NCBI GenBank assembly: GCA_032358255.1
Contig: JAULBX010006664.1
Span: 62,001-126,000, forward strand
Direction: 5' to 3'
Source of the DNA: Heterotrichella gracilis
Taxonomy: Eukaryota; Sar; Xanthophyceae; Tribonematales; Xanthonemataceae
DNA: 64,000 nt
Numbering within the stretch: position 1 is the first letter of the stretch; every line of letters starts with the position of its first letter. A program made the translations under genes and the position numbers. The notes beneath the pieces are model-generated. The model worked only from the letters and a program-made list of their open reading frames with translations, was not told the origin of the DNA and did not search any database. Of the stretch, positions 17,265-27,306 are shown piece after piece.

Positions 17265-17978
17265 ATGCTCCAAAAATTTAAAATACCTTTAATAACTATT
17301 CTCTCTGTTCTGTTCATTGATCAGTTCATTAAAATTTATATTAAGCTGCATTATCCTTTAGGTGAAGTCGGGAAAGTAGGAGATTGGTGTATTCTTCACT
17401 TTACCGAAAATCCCGGTATGGCTTTTGGTTTTGAATTTGGCGGCGATTTTGGAAAGCTTGCTTTAAGCGTATTCAGGATATTAGCTTGTGTTGCTGGTAT
17501 TGTTTATATCAGACACATTACAAAAAAGAAAGAACATTGGGGTTTTGTATTTTCGGTATCGCTAATATTAGCCGGTGCTATGGGTAATATTTTAGATAGC
17601 GCTTTTTATGGATTGATCTTTGATAAAGGAACAATGTTCAATCCTGAATTCAATGAATATGTACCTTATGACGGTATTGCTAATTTTTCCAGCAATGGTT
17701 ATGCGCCAACGATGTACGGTTGTGTTGTAGATATGTTCTATTTTCCAATAGTTAACGGACATTTTCCGGATTGGTTTCCGATCTGGGGTGGCGAAGATTT
17801 TCAATTCTTCAGACCCATTTTTAATTTTGCAGACGCGTCAATTTCAGGAGGGGTAATTATTATTATTCTTTTCCAAAAAAGATTCTCCAAAAAAGCAGAA
17901 GATAATGCAACGGAAAGTGCAGCCATTTCTGATGACGGAAATAAATCCGACGCAACACTCAATACCAATTCAAATTAG
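17265..17978 (+). CDS. lspA: lipoprotein signal peptidase (signal peptidase II)
   Basis: Inner-membrane aspartyl protease that removes signal peptides from diacylated prolipoproteins. Family motifs are visible: DQFIKIYI in helix 1, FTENPGMAFGF, and the catalytic pair D156 (GCVVDMFYFP) and D190 (FNFADASISGG). At 237 residues it is longer than the about 160 of proteobacterial enzymes, with an extra loop before D156 and a hydrophilic C-terminal tail, as usual in this phylum. It serves the many lipoproteins encoded here. Followed after 14 bases by hemH. Confidence 0.95.
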   Translation: MLQKFKIPLITILSVLFIDQFIKIYIKLHYPLGEVGKVGDWCILHFTENPGMAFGFEFGGDFGKLALSVFRILACVAGIVYIRHITKKKEHWGFVFSVSLILAGAMGNILDSAFYGLIFDKGTMFNPEFNEYVPYDGIANFSSNGYAPTMYGCVVDMFYFPIVNGHFPDWFPIWGGEDFQFFRPIFNFADASISGGVIIIILFQKRFSKKAEDNATESAAISDDGNKSDATLNTNSN

Positions 17979-17992
17979 TTCTTGTACACTAG

Positions 17993-19003
17993 ATGAAGGA
18001 AGCCATACTACTTATTAATCTTGGAACACCCGATGCGCCAACAGCAGGCAAAGTAGGTAAATATCTAACTCAATTTTTAAATGACAGGCGCGTCATCGAT
18101 ATTAATCCGGTTGGTAGATTTATTTTAGTGAATTTAATTATTGTTCCTTTCAGAAGTTTTAAGTCTTCCAAATTGTACCAACAAATATGGACAAAAGACG
18201 GTTCTCCTCTTTTAACCAATAGCATTGCTCTGAAAGAAAAAGTACAAAAAGAAGTTGGTGATAAATATATTGTAGAATTGGCAATGCGTTATCAAACACC
18301 TTCTATTAAAAGCGCATTAGAGAATTTAAGACAACAACGCCCTTCTAAAATTCATATTCTGCCTTTGTATCCCCAATACGCCAGCTCAAGTACAGGAAGT
18401 ACTATAGAAGAAGTTTTAAAACAAATTAAAGGTTGGGAAGTAATTCCAAGTTTAAATATTGTAAGTAAATTTTATGATCAGCAAGCATTTATTGATGCGC
18501 TTTTAGTTGAAGGAAAAAAACATAACATTGCAGACTTTGATCACGTTGTTTTTTCTTATCATGGTTTACCTGAACGGCAAATATTAAAAGCATCAACGCA
18601 TTATGGTGGAAGTACTTGCCAAATGGGAGCCTGTTGCAACAGTATTACAAAAAATAATCAATATTGTTATCGTGCAAATAGTTTTGAAACGACGAGACAA
18701 TTAGTAAAAGCACTAAATATTCCTGAAGGAAAATACACCAGCAGTTTTCAAAGCAGGTTAGATCAAAAATGGTTAAGGCCTTTTAGCGATAAAGTAATTG
18801 AAGAGCTTGCAAAAAAAGGAAGCAAAAAAGTTTTGGTCTTTTCGCCGGCTTTTGTGGCCGATTGTTTAGAAACGATTTACGAAATAGGTACAGAATATGA
18901 CGAGATCTTTAAGGAACATGGCGGCGAAAAAGTGACTCTTGTTAATAGTTTAAACACGAATGAAGCTTGGGTAAAAGCAATTAAAGAAATTATTTCGAAT
19001 TAA
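17993..19003 (+). CDS. hemH: ferrochelatase
   Basis: Inserts iron into the porphyrin ring at the end of haem synthesis; 336 residues. Visible: LINLGTPDAP at the N-terminus, the catalytic His in FSYHGLPERQ (about residue 190) and the conserved Glu region FSPAFVADCLETIYEIG (about 285-300). A Cys cluster CQMGACCNSITKNNQYC lies about residues 205-222, as in other Bacteroidota ferrochelatases. The stop codon overlaps that of the convergent permease gene (shared TTAA). Confidence 0.95.
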   Translation: MKEAILLINLGTPDAPTAGKVGKYLTQFLNDRRVIDINPVGRFILVNLIIVPFRSFKSSKLYQQIWTKDGSPLLTNSIALKEKVQKEVGDKYIVELAMRYQTPSIKSALENLRQQRPSKIHILPLYPQYASSSTGSTIEEVLKQIKGWEVIPSLNIVSKFYDQQAFIDALLVEGKKHNIADFDHVVFSYHGLPERQILKASTHYGGSTCQMGACCNSITKNNQYCYRANSFETTRQLVKALNIPEGKYTSSFQSRLDQKWLRPFSDKVIEELAKKGSKKVLVFSPAFVADCLETIYEIGTEYDEIFKEHGGEKVTLVNSLNTNEAWVKAIKEIISN

Positions 19004-20262
19004 TTTCCGGCAATTGGTTTTTCGTCAATAGAGCGGGTGTCTAAGGCATCACGCAAACCATTACCTACCAACATAAAGGCAAGCACCAAGATCATAATAG
19101 CTATACCAGGTATAAAAGCCAGGTATGCTTTATCCATTAAAATATAGCCATGATGCGCGTTGGTCATTTCTCCCCACGATGGCACCGGTGGTTGCGCGCC
19201 TATACCCAAAAAGCTTAAGCCAGCCTCTGTTAAAATAGCACTTGCGAAATTACTTGCAGCCATTACAACTACCGGGCCCATCACGTTAGGTAAAATATGA
19301 CGTAAAATAATTCGCATATTTCTAAATCCTAAAGCGCGTCCTGCTTCAACAAATTCTTTTTCGCGAATACTTAAAATTTGACCGCGCACAATACGCGCAA
19401 CATCTACCCACATGGTTAAACCAACGGCAATAAAAACCTGCAAAATTCCTTTTCCTAAAACCAATGTAATGGCAATAACCAATAATAAGGTTGGGATACT
19501 CCACACCACATTAATTAACCACATAATTGCTGAATCTGTTTTGCCTCTGTAATAACCGGCAATAGCGCCAAGTAAGATGCCAATAAAAATAGAAATGATA
19601 ACCGAAACCAAACCAACACTTAAACTAATACGTGTGCCAATTAATAATCTGCTTAAAAGATCACGACCTAAAAGATCGGTACCTAACATATAAGATTTTT
19701 TAATGATGTTATCTTTTTTGATCGTCTCTTGTAATTCGGCAATTGATTTAGTGATCGTGTTTGGATTATCAATTTCGTGAAACGACAATTCGTTCTTTAA
19801 CGAATCGTATGAAATTGGATATTTGGTGTCGATCGCATAAACTACATCGGCTAAATTAAAAGTTGAAAATGTAGCGCCCTTATTATCTTTGTTACCAGTA
19901 AATTCTTCAACAACAATTTCTTTTCCTTTAAATTTATAATCGTGAATGGTGTAATGCGAGAATGTTTCATTCTTACCAAAGATCATCGTATGAAAAACAT
20001 TCTGATCAGACTTTTCTTCGTTCTTTTGAACGGCCAACATTTCAACACTAAAACCAGGTTCTTTTATATGAAGTTCGGGTTTTTGATCGTTGGCGTAAGG
20101 TGTTTTATCTGGAGTAATTAAATATCCTAAAATAGAAATAAGGCAAGCAATTCCAATAACCCATAAACCAAGCAAGGATAGCTTGTTACGTTTAAATCTG
20201 CGCCAGGTTTGAACGCTTAACGATTCGGACTCAAAATTTATAGACTTCTTCTTGAAAAACAC
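19000..20262 (-). CDS. ABC transporter permease, OppC/DppC type
   Basis: Inner-membrane permease of 420 residues. An N-terminal helix (KLSLLGLWVIGIACLISILGYL) is followed by a periplasmic insert of about 150 residues, then the BPD-type permease domain with the ATPase-contact motif EAGRALGFRNMRIILRHILPN (about residues 310-330) and the preceding MLGTDLLGRDLLSRLL, diagnostic of the peptide/nickel subfamily. Likely imports or handles peptides; no ATPase, OppB or binding protein gene lies next to it, so partners must be elsewhere. Followed upstream by GT2 with a 3-base gap. Confidence 0.9.
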   Translation of the reverse strand: MFFKKKSINFESESLSVQTWRRFKRNKLSLLGLWVIGIACLISILGYLITPDKTPYANDQKPELHIKEPGFSVEMLAVQKNEEKSDQNVFHTMIFGKNETFSHYTIHDYKFKGKEIVVEEFTGNKDNKGATFSTFNLADVVYAIDTKYPISYDSLKNELSFHEIDNPNTITKSIAELQETIKKDNIIKKSYMLGTDLLGRDLLSRLLIGTRISLSVGLVSVIISIFIGILLGAIAGYYRGKTDSAIMWLINVVWSIPTLLLVIAITLVLGKGILQVFIAVGLTMWVDVARIVRGQILSIREKEFVEAGRALGFRNMRIILRHILPNVMGPVVVMAASNFASAILTEAGLSFLGIGAQPPVPSWGEMTNAHHGYILMDKAYLAFIPGIAIMILVLAFMLVGNGLRDALDTRSIDEKPIAGN

Positions 20263-20265
20263 AAA

Positions 20266-21378
20266 TTATAATTTCCATTTTGGTTTTATAAAAACCGAGG
20301 CTATTGCAACAACACAGGCATACAAGGGGTATACACAACCCACGGGTAAGCCAAACCAACCCAAACCTTTGTTTTTAACAAAACGTGATGCTAAAAATAG
20401 CAACAAAAAGTCAATAATCAACTTAAAAAGCACGAAAAATAAGATAAATCCCCCGTTTTGCGGGACAAAAAAGCAATAAAACAGGCAAAATAACCACAAT
20501 AAGTTTATTGCAAAACTTAACAGGGCTAACATTAAATTAAGGGCATTTTTATTGTTTTTGAATTTTGAGGCCCATCTTATTTTTTGATTTATTAATTGCC
20601 TGAACGAAAATGATGGATAAGTGTAAACAATTGCCTGCTCTGATTTTAAATAATTGATCTTTGCATTCGCAACTTTTTTAACGTCCTCTAAAAATAAAAT
20701 ATCATCGCCCGATGCTATATTTAAGTGTGAAGAATAACCATTTACTTTTTCGAAAATAGTTTTTGTAAAAATTATATTAGCACCATTGCATAAAAATGGT
20801 TTGTTAAAATAAGCGCTTCCGCAATTTAAAACCGCAAGCACATTATTTTCTATTGCCTGTAGGGCCCATAAAATTCCAAAATTATTGGCTATTACAATTG
20901 GTGCAATAATTAGATCGGAAGAAGTTGTTTTATAAAAATCAGAGATATTTTGCAACCATAACGTAGAGGTTGTAAATGTATCTGCGTCGCGTAAAACTAA
21001 TAACTCGCAATTTGCTTGTGATATAGCGTAGGTAATACTTTGCTTTTTTCCTTTTTGATGCGGATTGGTAATAATTTTATAATTAATGTTTGAGTTCTTT
21101 AAAACAGACTCTGCCTGAAACACCGTTCTGTCGGTACTTGCATCATTAATTAAAATAAGCTGCACCTTTGTAAGATCGTAATCCTGTTTTAAAATAGTAT
21201 TTAAACAGCGTGCAATTGTTTTTTCTTCGTTACGGGCGCAAATAATAATAGTTAGTGCGGTAGTACTTTCGTAGGTCGATCTAAAGTAATGTGTTTTTAA
21301 AAAACCAAAAGCAAACCAGGCCATTACGCAGGCATAAATTATTAAACAACTAAACACTATGTAAGAAAGCGTTATCAT
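20266..21378 (-). CDS. family 2 glycosyltransferase, membrane-bound
   Basis: A 370-residue GT2 enzyme with an N-terminal helix and two to three C-terminal helices (about residues 275-360). GT-A motifs: ICARNEEKTIARCL, LILINDASTDRT (nucleotide binding), LRDADTF (DxD-type metal site) and SGDDILFLEDV, with QKIRWASK as the QxxRW-like motif. It resembles processive or lipid-glycosylating synthases. It overlaps the UPF0104 gene by four bases (ATGA), suggesting a pair acting on a membrane glycolipid or polymer; substrate unknown. Confidence 0.85.
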   Translation of the reverse strand: MITLSYIVFSCLIIYACVMAWFAFGFLKTHYFRSTYESTTALTIIICARNEEKTIARCLNTILKQDYDLTKVQLILINDASTDRTVFQAESVLKNSNINYKIITNPHQKGKKQSITYAISQANCELLVLRDADTFTTSTLWLQNISDFYKTTSSDLIIAPIVIANNFGILWALQAIENNVLAVLNCGSAYFNKPFLCNGANIIFTKTIFEKVNGYSSHLNIASGDDILFLEDVKKVANAKINYLKSEQAIVYTYPSFSFRQLINQKIRWASKFKNNKNALNLMLALLSFAINLLWLFCLFYCFFVPQNGGFILFFVLFKLIIDFLLLFLASRFVKNKGLGWFGLPVGCVYPLYACVVAIASVFIKPKWKL

Positions 21379-22349
21379 TTTTGTTTACCAAAGAGTTTAA
21401 AATCAAAATTTTGTTTTAATAAAATACTGTAGCCATAAATACTTGGTACAATAATATTAATAAGCCAGATCAAAACTGAAGCTAATGCTAACGCCGAATC
21501 GGAGATTCCAGAACCATGAAAAACTATTAATGCAATAGCGGCTCTTATTGGACCTTCTAATACACTGATCATAGGAATAGTTGTAATTACCAAATAATAC
21601 AGTGCTATACCTGTAAAGATAGAAAAATTAAAACTAGTTGGATGGAACAAATAAAGCAATAAAATAAATTGAAATGAGAACACAAGATATCTTATTAAAG
21701 AAAGACCAAACAACTGAGCTAATTTTTTTATTGTGAAACGGTATTTAAAATCATCCAATACTTGTTGTTTGTTTATTTTTTTGGTAATGAAGTTTAAGAT
21801 CAGATCGATCTTAACAAGGCAAAAAATAAACACAGCAAAGATCAAAATGGCAATAGTACTTGTGGTGTATGCTAACCAAATATTTTCATTATTAAATTGG
21901 CTTAACTGAATTAATAGCGCTGTTAAGCCAAACAAATAAGTGATACATAGCTGGAACATACCATTAATAAAATGGAGGGCAGTAATTTTTGGACGATTAT
22001 CTATTTTAAAGAAAATAATTTTTGCTAAAAATTCTGTGGCTCTTCCGGGCGCTAAATTTCCTAAACAAACACCAGCGTAAACAGAATGCATGGCTGTTTT
22101 AAAACTTACTTTTTCTACAGGCTCTGTTATTAATTTCCATTTGTAAGATTCAATTCCCCAGTTTATTGGAATAAGTAGTAAACAAGCACTAAAACATAAC
22201 AGGCCTTTTGATGAAAGTATCAAGTCGGCTAAGAGGTCTAATTTTTCGGGAGTGAGATCGCTTTTTAATCGTAGATAAATGATAAAAAAACTTCCAAGGC
22301 CTATCAGCACTTTAATAATAGTGGAAATTATTTTTTTTCGCTCTTGCAA
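21375..22349 (-). CDS. UPF0104 / LPG-synthase-type transmembrane protein
   Basis: A 324-residue protein with about eight hydrophobic helices and LAPGRATEFLAKIIFF (about residues 97-112), the conserved patch of the lysylphosphatidylglycerol synthase transmembrane (UPF0104) family. The soluble aminoacyl-transfer domain is absent, so it is more likely a lipid flippase-like or glycolipid-related protein. It is the first gene of the minus-strand run and is divergent from ruvC (23 bases between starts). Confidence 0.8.
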   Translation of the reverse strand: MQERKKIISTIIKVLIGLGSFFIIYLRLKSDLTPEKLDLLADLILSSKGLLCFSACLLLIPINWGIESYKWKLITEPVEKVSFKTAMHSVYAGVCLGNLAPGRATEFLAKIIFFKIDNRPKITALHFINGMFQLCITYLFGLTALLIQLSQFNNENIWLAYTTSTIAILIFAVFIFCLVKIDLILNFITKKINKQQVLDDFKYRFTIKKLAQLFGLSLIRYLVFSFQFILLLYLFHPTSFNFSIFTGIALYYLVITTIPMISVLEGPIRAAIALIVFHGSGISDSALALASVLIWLINIIVPSIYGYSILLKQNFDFKLFGKQK

Positions 22350-22372
22350 ATTAGGCTAAATTTACATTTTTA

Positions 22373-22930
22373 ATGCCAGTTAACGATAGAATTATATTAG
22401 GAATTGACCCTGGAACAGTAGTGATGGGCTACGGCCTTATTCACATACAAAACAATGTGGTAAAACCTATTGGCATTGGTGTAATTAAACTCGATAAATT
22501 TGATGATCACGCCGTTCGTTTAAAAATGATCTTCGAGCGAACCGTTGCTATTATTGAAGAGTACAAGCCCGATGAGCTGGCCATTGAAGCACCTTTTTTT
22601 GGTAAGAACGTACAATCGATGTTAAAGCTGGGCAGGGCACAAGGCGTGGCTATTGCAGCAGCTTTAAGTAAAAATATTCCATTTACAGAATACTCTCCCA
22701 AAAAAATAAAAATGAGCATTACCGGTAACGGAAATGCTAGCAAAGAACAGGTGGCCGCTATGCTTGTACAAATTTTAGGAATTGAAAAAGAACAACAATT
22801 TTTAGATGCTACAGATGCTTTGGGCGCAGCGCTTTGCCATTACTACCAAAATAAAAAAGCCGGTGCAGGAACTAAATCATACACCGGCTGGAAAGCTTTT
22901 TTAACAGATAATCCGAAGCGGAAAGTTTAA
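22373..22930 (+). CDS. ruvC: Holliday junction resolvase RuvC
   Basis: Crossover-junction endonuclease of 185 residues that cuts Holliday junctions made in recombination, working with RuvAB. RNase H-like catalytic residues are visible: D12 in GIDPGTVVMGYG, E72 in AIEAPFFGKN, and D145/D148 in LDATDALGAALCHY. The extra C-terminal 20 residues are basic. RuvA and RuvB are not in the window. A TAAATTTA box lies just 8 bases before the ATG. Confidence 0.95.
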   Translation: MPVNDRIILGIDPGTVVMGYGLIHIQNNVVKPIGIGVIKLDKFDDHAVRLKMIFERTVAIIEEYKPDELAIEAPFFGKNVQSMLKLGRAQGVAIAAALSKNIPFTEYSPKKIKMSITGNGNASKEQVAAMLVQILGIEKEQQFLDATDALGAALCHYYQNKKAGAGTKSYTGWKAFLTDNPKRKV

Positions 22931-22985
22931 CCACTCACAAAAACGACCAGTTATAAAACCCCTCTTTTAAGTATATAAATTAGAG

Positions 22986-22993
22986 TATCTTTG
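22986..22993 (+). promoter_or_regulatory. candidate -7 promoter box (TATCTTTG)
   Basis: TATCTTTG matches TAnnTTTG exactly, 26 bases upstream of the start of the large secreted protein. No clear -33 TTG at 19-21 bases upstream. Confidence 0.45.
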
Positions 22994-23019
22994 CTTAGCC
23001 TAAAAAATTAGACTAATCG

Positions 23020-26000
23020 ATGAAAAAAATTATATTATTATTTTTGTTTTTAATACTAAAGCAATTTCATGCACAAATAAATCTTGGATTAATTTCTGCC
23101 CAACAAATTGGCGATGGTTATGGAGGAAATGATGCGGGTTATTGCGTAAAAATGGATGCTGCGGGTAACCTATACGTTGTAGGTAGCTTTGAAGGCATGA
23201 TAGATTTTGATCCATCTTCAGCTTCAGCATATGTAACAACATCTTTGACCCAATTTAGTTCTGTTCCAAATAAAAACGTTTTTTTTGCGAAATATAATTC
23301 TACGGGAAATTTACTCTGGATAAAGAGTTTTGGGTCAACAGCCGATGATGAAGGAAAATATTTAGATATTTCTCCAAATGGAAATATTACAATTTCAGGC
23401 ATTTTTTATGGTACAGTTGATTTTGATCCTTCACCAGCAACAGCTACTCTCAACACCTTGTCTAATTCGATTTTTTTAGCACAATATGATTCTAATGGTA
23501 ATTACATTTGGGCAAATACTATTTGCAATGCGAATACCTCGTTGTGTAGTGGCATAAATTCTGATGCTTCAGGTAACTTGTTTATTTCGGGGCGTTTTTC
23601 TTCTCCAAACGATTTTGATCCGTCTGCTGCAGTTGCAATATTAAGTCCGGCAACTAATTTTGTAAGCGATATATTTATTGCAAAATACAACAGCGCGGGT
23701 AATTATATATGGGCCAAAAATATGGGTGGCGTCAACGCTGATATTTGTACCGGGCAGTTAGTAGATAACCTTGGGAACCTTTATATAACCGGAACTTTTT
23801 CCAACACAGTTGATTTTGATCCCTCTGTTGCAACTGCAACACTTATTTCTGCAGGTCAAGAAGATATTTTTATTGCAAAATACGATGCTGCAGGAAATTA
23901 TATTTGGGCAAATAATATTGGCAACGCAAACAATGAAAGCGGCGGCATGCTAACAGCAGATAATAGCGGAAATATTTGCTTATCCGGTATCTATTATAAT
24001 TCAATTGATTGTGATCCTTCTCCTGCGACAGCCATATTAAACTCTCCAGGCAATTACATTCTATTTATGGCAAAATACAATACAAATGGAAACTATTTAA
24101 TGTGTGCAAACTCAAACATTGTATATACAGGCCCCGGTGGATTGGGACATGGTATTGCATTAGATAATCTTAATAATATTTTTTTTACTGCGTTTGGAGC
24201 AGTAAATAAATATAATGCATCGGGTGTTTACCAAACCGGTTTTAATTTTGGATCTGCTTTTGCTCCTACATCCATCCTTACTAATATAAATAATGATGTT
24301 ATAATTACAGGAGCCTGTACCGGGTCAATGTATGTTAATATTAGTTTAACTACAACCTTAACGTCATTAGTCGGCAGTTCGTTTTTCTTGGCCAATTTTT
24401 CTAATTCCATAAATTACAACTGGGGATTTACGTCTCGTGATTGCCAAAGTAACGGTTTTGAAAAAGGAAATGCACTAAAAACTGACGCGGCAGGAAATTT
24501 ATATGTTGCCGGAACCTTTGGAGGAAATGTTGATTTCGATCCTTCAGCAAATAGTCTCCTTGTTTCTTCCAATGGTGGTTCACCTGATATTTTTTTATCA
24601 AAATATAACCCTGCCGGAAACCTTGTTTGGAACAAAACATTTGGAAGCGAATTCTCTGATGGCGGACAAGTTCTTTTAGATGTAGATACTGTAGGAAATA
24701 TTTATTTAGCTGGCAATTTTTCAGACACTGTTGATTTCGACCCATCTCCGGCAACAAATAATTTAATCGCCTATGTTGGCGGAACCAGCAGAGTTTTTTT
24801 TGCAAAATATGACAATAATGGTAATTATATTTGGGCAAAAGCTATTGATGGAAATACTGTGGTTGCCTCGGCAGCAGTTGGTAAAGGTCTTGGAGTTGAT
24901 GTAAGCGGAAATGTTTATCTGACTGGTTATTTTCAAGGTGTAACGGATTTCGACCCTTCTACAAATATTATCAACCAAATATCGCAATCCGGAGTCAATG
25001 ATATTTTCTTTGCGAAGTATGATGCATCAGGTAATTATGTTTGGGCAAAACAAATGGGAGGAAATTTAAATAGCGATTATGGGGAAGGTTTAGCCATTGA
25101 CCAAAGTGGAAATTTAATTTTAATTGGTGAATTTACCTCTACCTGTGATTTTGACCCATCACCAGCTACGGCAACAATTACATCAAGCGGATTTGACGAC
25201 GGATTTATTGCAAAATACGACCCGTTAGGTAATTACATGTGGGCAAAAGCAATTAAAGGCCCGGTAAGTAATGACGAGGTTTATTCAATAGCGTTAAATA
25301 GTAACGATGAAATATTTATCACCGGTCAATACAGTGGCACTTGCGATTTTGATCCATCTGCAGGGGTTGCTAATTTATCTCCTTTTGGTGGTAATCCTGA
25401 TAGTTATATCGCAAGGTATGACGCAGCTGGCAATTATGTGTGGGCTGGAAGTATTGGCGGCCCGGGCTACGACCAAAGTAGTTCCATTTGTTTAGATGCG
25501 AATCAAAATGTTCTTATTACAGGCTATTATAAAGGTACAGCTGATTTTGATCCATCAGCTGCAACAGCAAATGTTTCAACAAATGCTGGCAGCGAAGATA
25601 TTTTTATAGCTGGCTATGATCAAAATGGTAATTATTTATTTGCTGAGCGAATAGGTGGTATTTTTAATACTGAAGCCGGAGCGGATATTATTACCGATCA
25701 GAATAATAATGTGATAATAACAGGTTATTTTAGAGGAACTGCAGATTTTGACCTTGGAGCTTCAACTAATAATTTGGTTTCACTTGCAGATTATACAGAT
25801 ATTTTTATTGCAAAATATGCCAGCTGTACCTCTAATATTCTTGCGTCTGTTCCATCGCTTAGTACACTATCGCCAACAATCTGTCTTAATTCAAACTCAA
25901 ATCTTGTTGTAAGTTCCGGCACATTAAATTCTGCGATAAACTGGCAGTGGTATAATAATTCATGTGGTGGTTTATCAGTAGGTTCAGGGACTTCAATTTC

Positions 26001-27306
26001 TGTTTCACCAACTACAACAACAGTTTTTTATGCGCGTGGAGAAGGTCCATGTGTTAATGCAGGCCCATGCGCAACTGTTGCGGTTAACGTTAACAGTTTA
26101 CCAGTTTTAAATATTGCTGGCCCTTCATCTGTTTGTGTTGGCTCCAGTGCTAATTTTACCGTATCGGGCGCAAACACTTATACTTGGAGTACAAGCGCCA
26201 ACACAACAACTATAAATGTTTTGCCTTTAGTAACTACAACTTATAATGTTAATGGTACGGATGTTAACAATTGCGTCAATTCACAAACCGTTACTTTAAA
26301 TGTAAATACTACCTGCGCCGATGTTTGGCCCGGGGATGCCAACAGTGATGGAATTGCGGATAATTTAGATGTGTTGGAATTGGGTTTACACTTTACACAA
26401 ACAGGCGCAGCCAGAACACCTACAAGCAATAACTGGCAATCTTATTTTGCAAATAATTGGATAGGATTAATAACCAATGGAAAAAATTTAAGCCATTCAG
26501 ATTGTGATGGAAGTGGATTGATCGACCAAAATGATACGCTTGCCATTTTTAATAATTATGGTTTCTTGCACGCATTTAAAGAAACTTCGCAAAGCGTAAC
26601 TAATCCACAATTATATTTAGTGCCTGATCAAACCTTTGTTAATAAGGATACCTGGGGAAGTGCTTCTATTTATTTTGGGGACAGCCTTAATCAAATTAGT
26701 AATGCAAATGGCATTGCATATACTTTAGCTTTTGATAAAACTTATATAGAGCAGGATAGTGTTTATATTATATATCCCTCTTCATTTTTAAATGTAAGTA
26801 GTCAGAATTTGAATTTTAGAAAAAGGAATTTTAATAGCGGTTTAATTTATACAGCTACCACGCATACTAATAATTTAGATGTGAGTGGTTATGGTAAAAT
26901 AGCAACCTTTTATTTTAAAGTAAAGGCAAGTTTAATTATTGATACAACCTTTAGTATGAATATTTTGCAGGCAAATCAATCTTCTGCAAATGGTGTTATT
27001 ACACCTTTAACAACAGGCGCGGCAAGCCTAATGGCAATTGGTGCATCTGTAAACATTAAGGAGAATTTAGAGTCAACTAAAATCTCTATTTACCCAAATC
27101 CAACTAAAAATAGTTTAAAGATCAATAGTAGTAAGGAAATACAAAAAGTAGAGGTCTTAAGTATTACCGGCCAGATTTTATTGCGCGAAACAGGAAAAGG
27201 AAATTCAATGCAACTTAATTTAGATCTATTTGCAAACGGAACATATTTTGTTAAGGTTTATTGTCCAAACGAGCCACCGGTGCAAAAAATTATTATTAAA
27301 AACTAA
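23020..27306 (+). CDS. large T9SS-secreted repeat (beta-propeller-like) protein
   Basis: A 1428-residue extracellular protein. Signal peptide at residues 1-18 (FLILKQFHAQ). Residues about 25-930 hold some 12 clear copies, plus one or two worn ones, of a roughly 66-residue unit of the SBBP type: IFIAKYDAAGNYIWAN, then a Gly-rich strand, then DFDPSPATA. Next come two Ig/PKD-like domains (about 940-1100), a dockerin-like pair of Ca-binding loops (PGDANSDGIADNLDVLEL and DCDGSGLIDQNDTLAI) and a type A T9SS sorting domain over the last 75 residues (SIYPNPTKNSLKI to VQKIIIKN). Likely attached to the surface or released; ligand unknown. Confidence 0.88.
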   Translation: MKKIILLFLFLILKQFHAQINLGLISAQQIGDGYGGNDAGYCVKMDAAGNLYVVGSFEGMIDFDPSSASAYVTTSLTQFSSVPNKNVFFAKYNSTGNLLWIKSFGSTADDEGKYLDISPNGNITISGIFYGTVDFDPSPATATLNTLSNSIFLAQYDSNGNYIWANTICNANTSLCSGINSDASGNLFISGRFSSPNDFDPSAAVAILSPATNFVSDIFIAKYNSAGNYIWAKNMGGVNADICTGQLVDNLGNLYITGTFSNTVDFDPSVATATLISAGQEDIFIAKYDAAGNYIWANNIGNANNESGGMLTADNSGNICLSGIYYNSIDCDPSPATAILNSPGNYILFMAKYNTNGNYLMCANSNIVYTGPGGLGHGIALDNLNNIFFTAFGAVNKYNASGVYQTGFNFGSAFAPTSILTNINNDVIITGACTGSMYVNISLTTTLTSLVGSSFFLANFSNSINYNWGFTSRDCQSNGFEKGNALKTDAAGNLYVAGTFGGNVDFDPSANSLLVSSNGGSPDIFLSKYNPAGNLVWNKTFGSEFSDGGQVLLDVDTVGNIYLAGNFSDTVDFDPSPATNNLIAYVGGTSRVFFAKYDNNGNYIWAKAIDGNTVVASAAVGKGLGVDVSGNVYLTGYFQGVTDFDPSTNIINQISQSGVNDIFFAKYDASGNYVWAKQMGGNLNSDYGEGLAIDQSGNLILIGEFTSTCDFDPSPATATITSSGFDDGFIAKYDPLGNYMWAKAIKGPVSNDEVYSIALNSNDEIFITGQYSGTCDFDPSAGVANLSPFGGNPDSYIARYDAAGNYVWAGSIGGPGYDQSSSICLDANQNVLITGYYKGTADFDPSAATANVSTNAGSEDIFIAGYDQNGNYLFAERIGGIFNTEAGADIITDQNNNVIITGYFRGTADFDLGASTNNLVSLADYTDIFIAKYASCTSNILASVPSLSTLSPTICLNSNSNLVVSSGTLNSAINWQWYNNSCGGLSVGSGTSISVSPTTTTVFYARGEGPCVNAGPCATVAVNVNSLPVLNIAGPSSVCVGSSANFTVSGANTYTWSTSANTTTINVLPLVTTTYNVNGTDVNNCVNSQTVTLNVNTTCADVWPGDANSDGIADNLDVLELGLHFTQTGAARTPTSNNWQSYFANNWIGLITNGKNLSHSDCDGSGLIDQNDTLAIFNNYGFLHAFKETSQSVTNPQLYLVPDQTFVNKDTWGSASIYFGDSLNQISNANGIAYTLAFDKTYIEQDSVYIIYPSSFLNVSSQNLNFRKRNFNSGLIYTATTHTNNLDVSGYGKIATFYFKVKASLIIDTTFSMNILQANQSSANGVITPLTTGAASLMAIGASVNIKENLESTKISIYPNPTKNSLKINSSKEIQKVEVLSITGQILLRETGKGNSMQLNLDLFANGTYFVKVYCPNEPPVQKIIIKN
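23203..25770 (+). repeat. tandem coding repeats of about 200 bases
   Basis: The DFDPS codons recur at about 23203, 23418, 23608, 23812, 24002, 24530, 24730, 24944, 25144, 25343, 25544 and 25744, i.e. 190-215 bases apart, with one 528-base gap of worn units. Conserved DNA cores such as GGAAATTATATTTGGGCAAA make the array prone to unequal recombination and assembly collapse. Confidence 0.85.

Noticed and set aside
23203-25770. Regular ~200-base repeats that could suggest a CRISPR-like or satellite array
   Set aside because: Units are in frame, code for a conserved 66-residue motif with variable spacing, and lie in one secreted protein; there are no short identical repeats with unique spacers.
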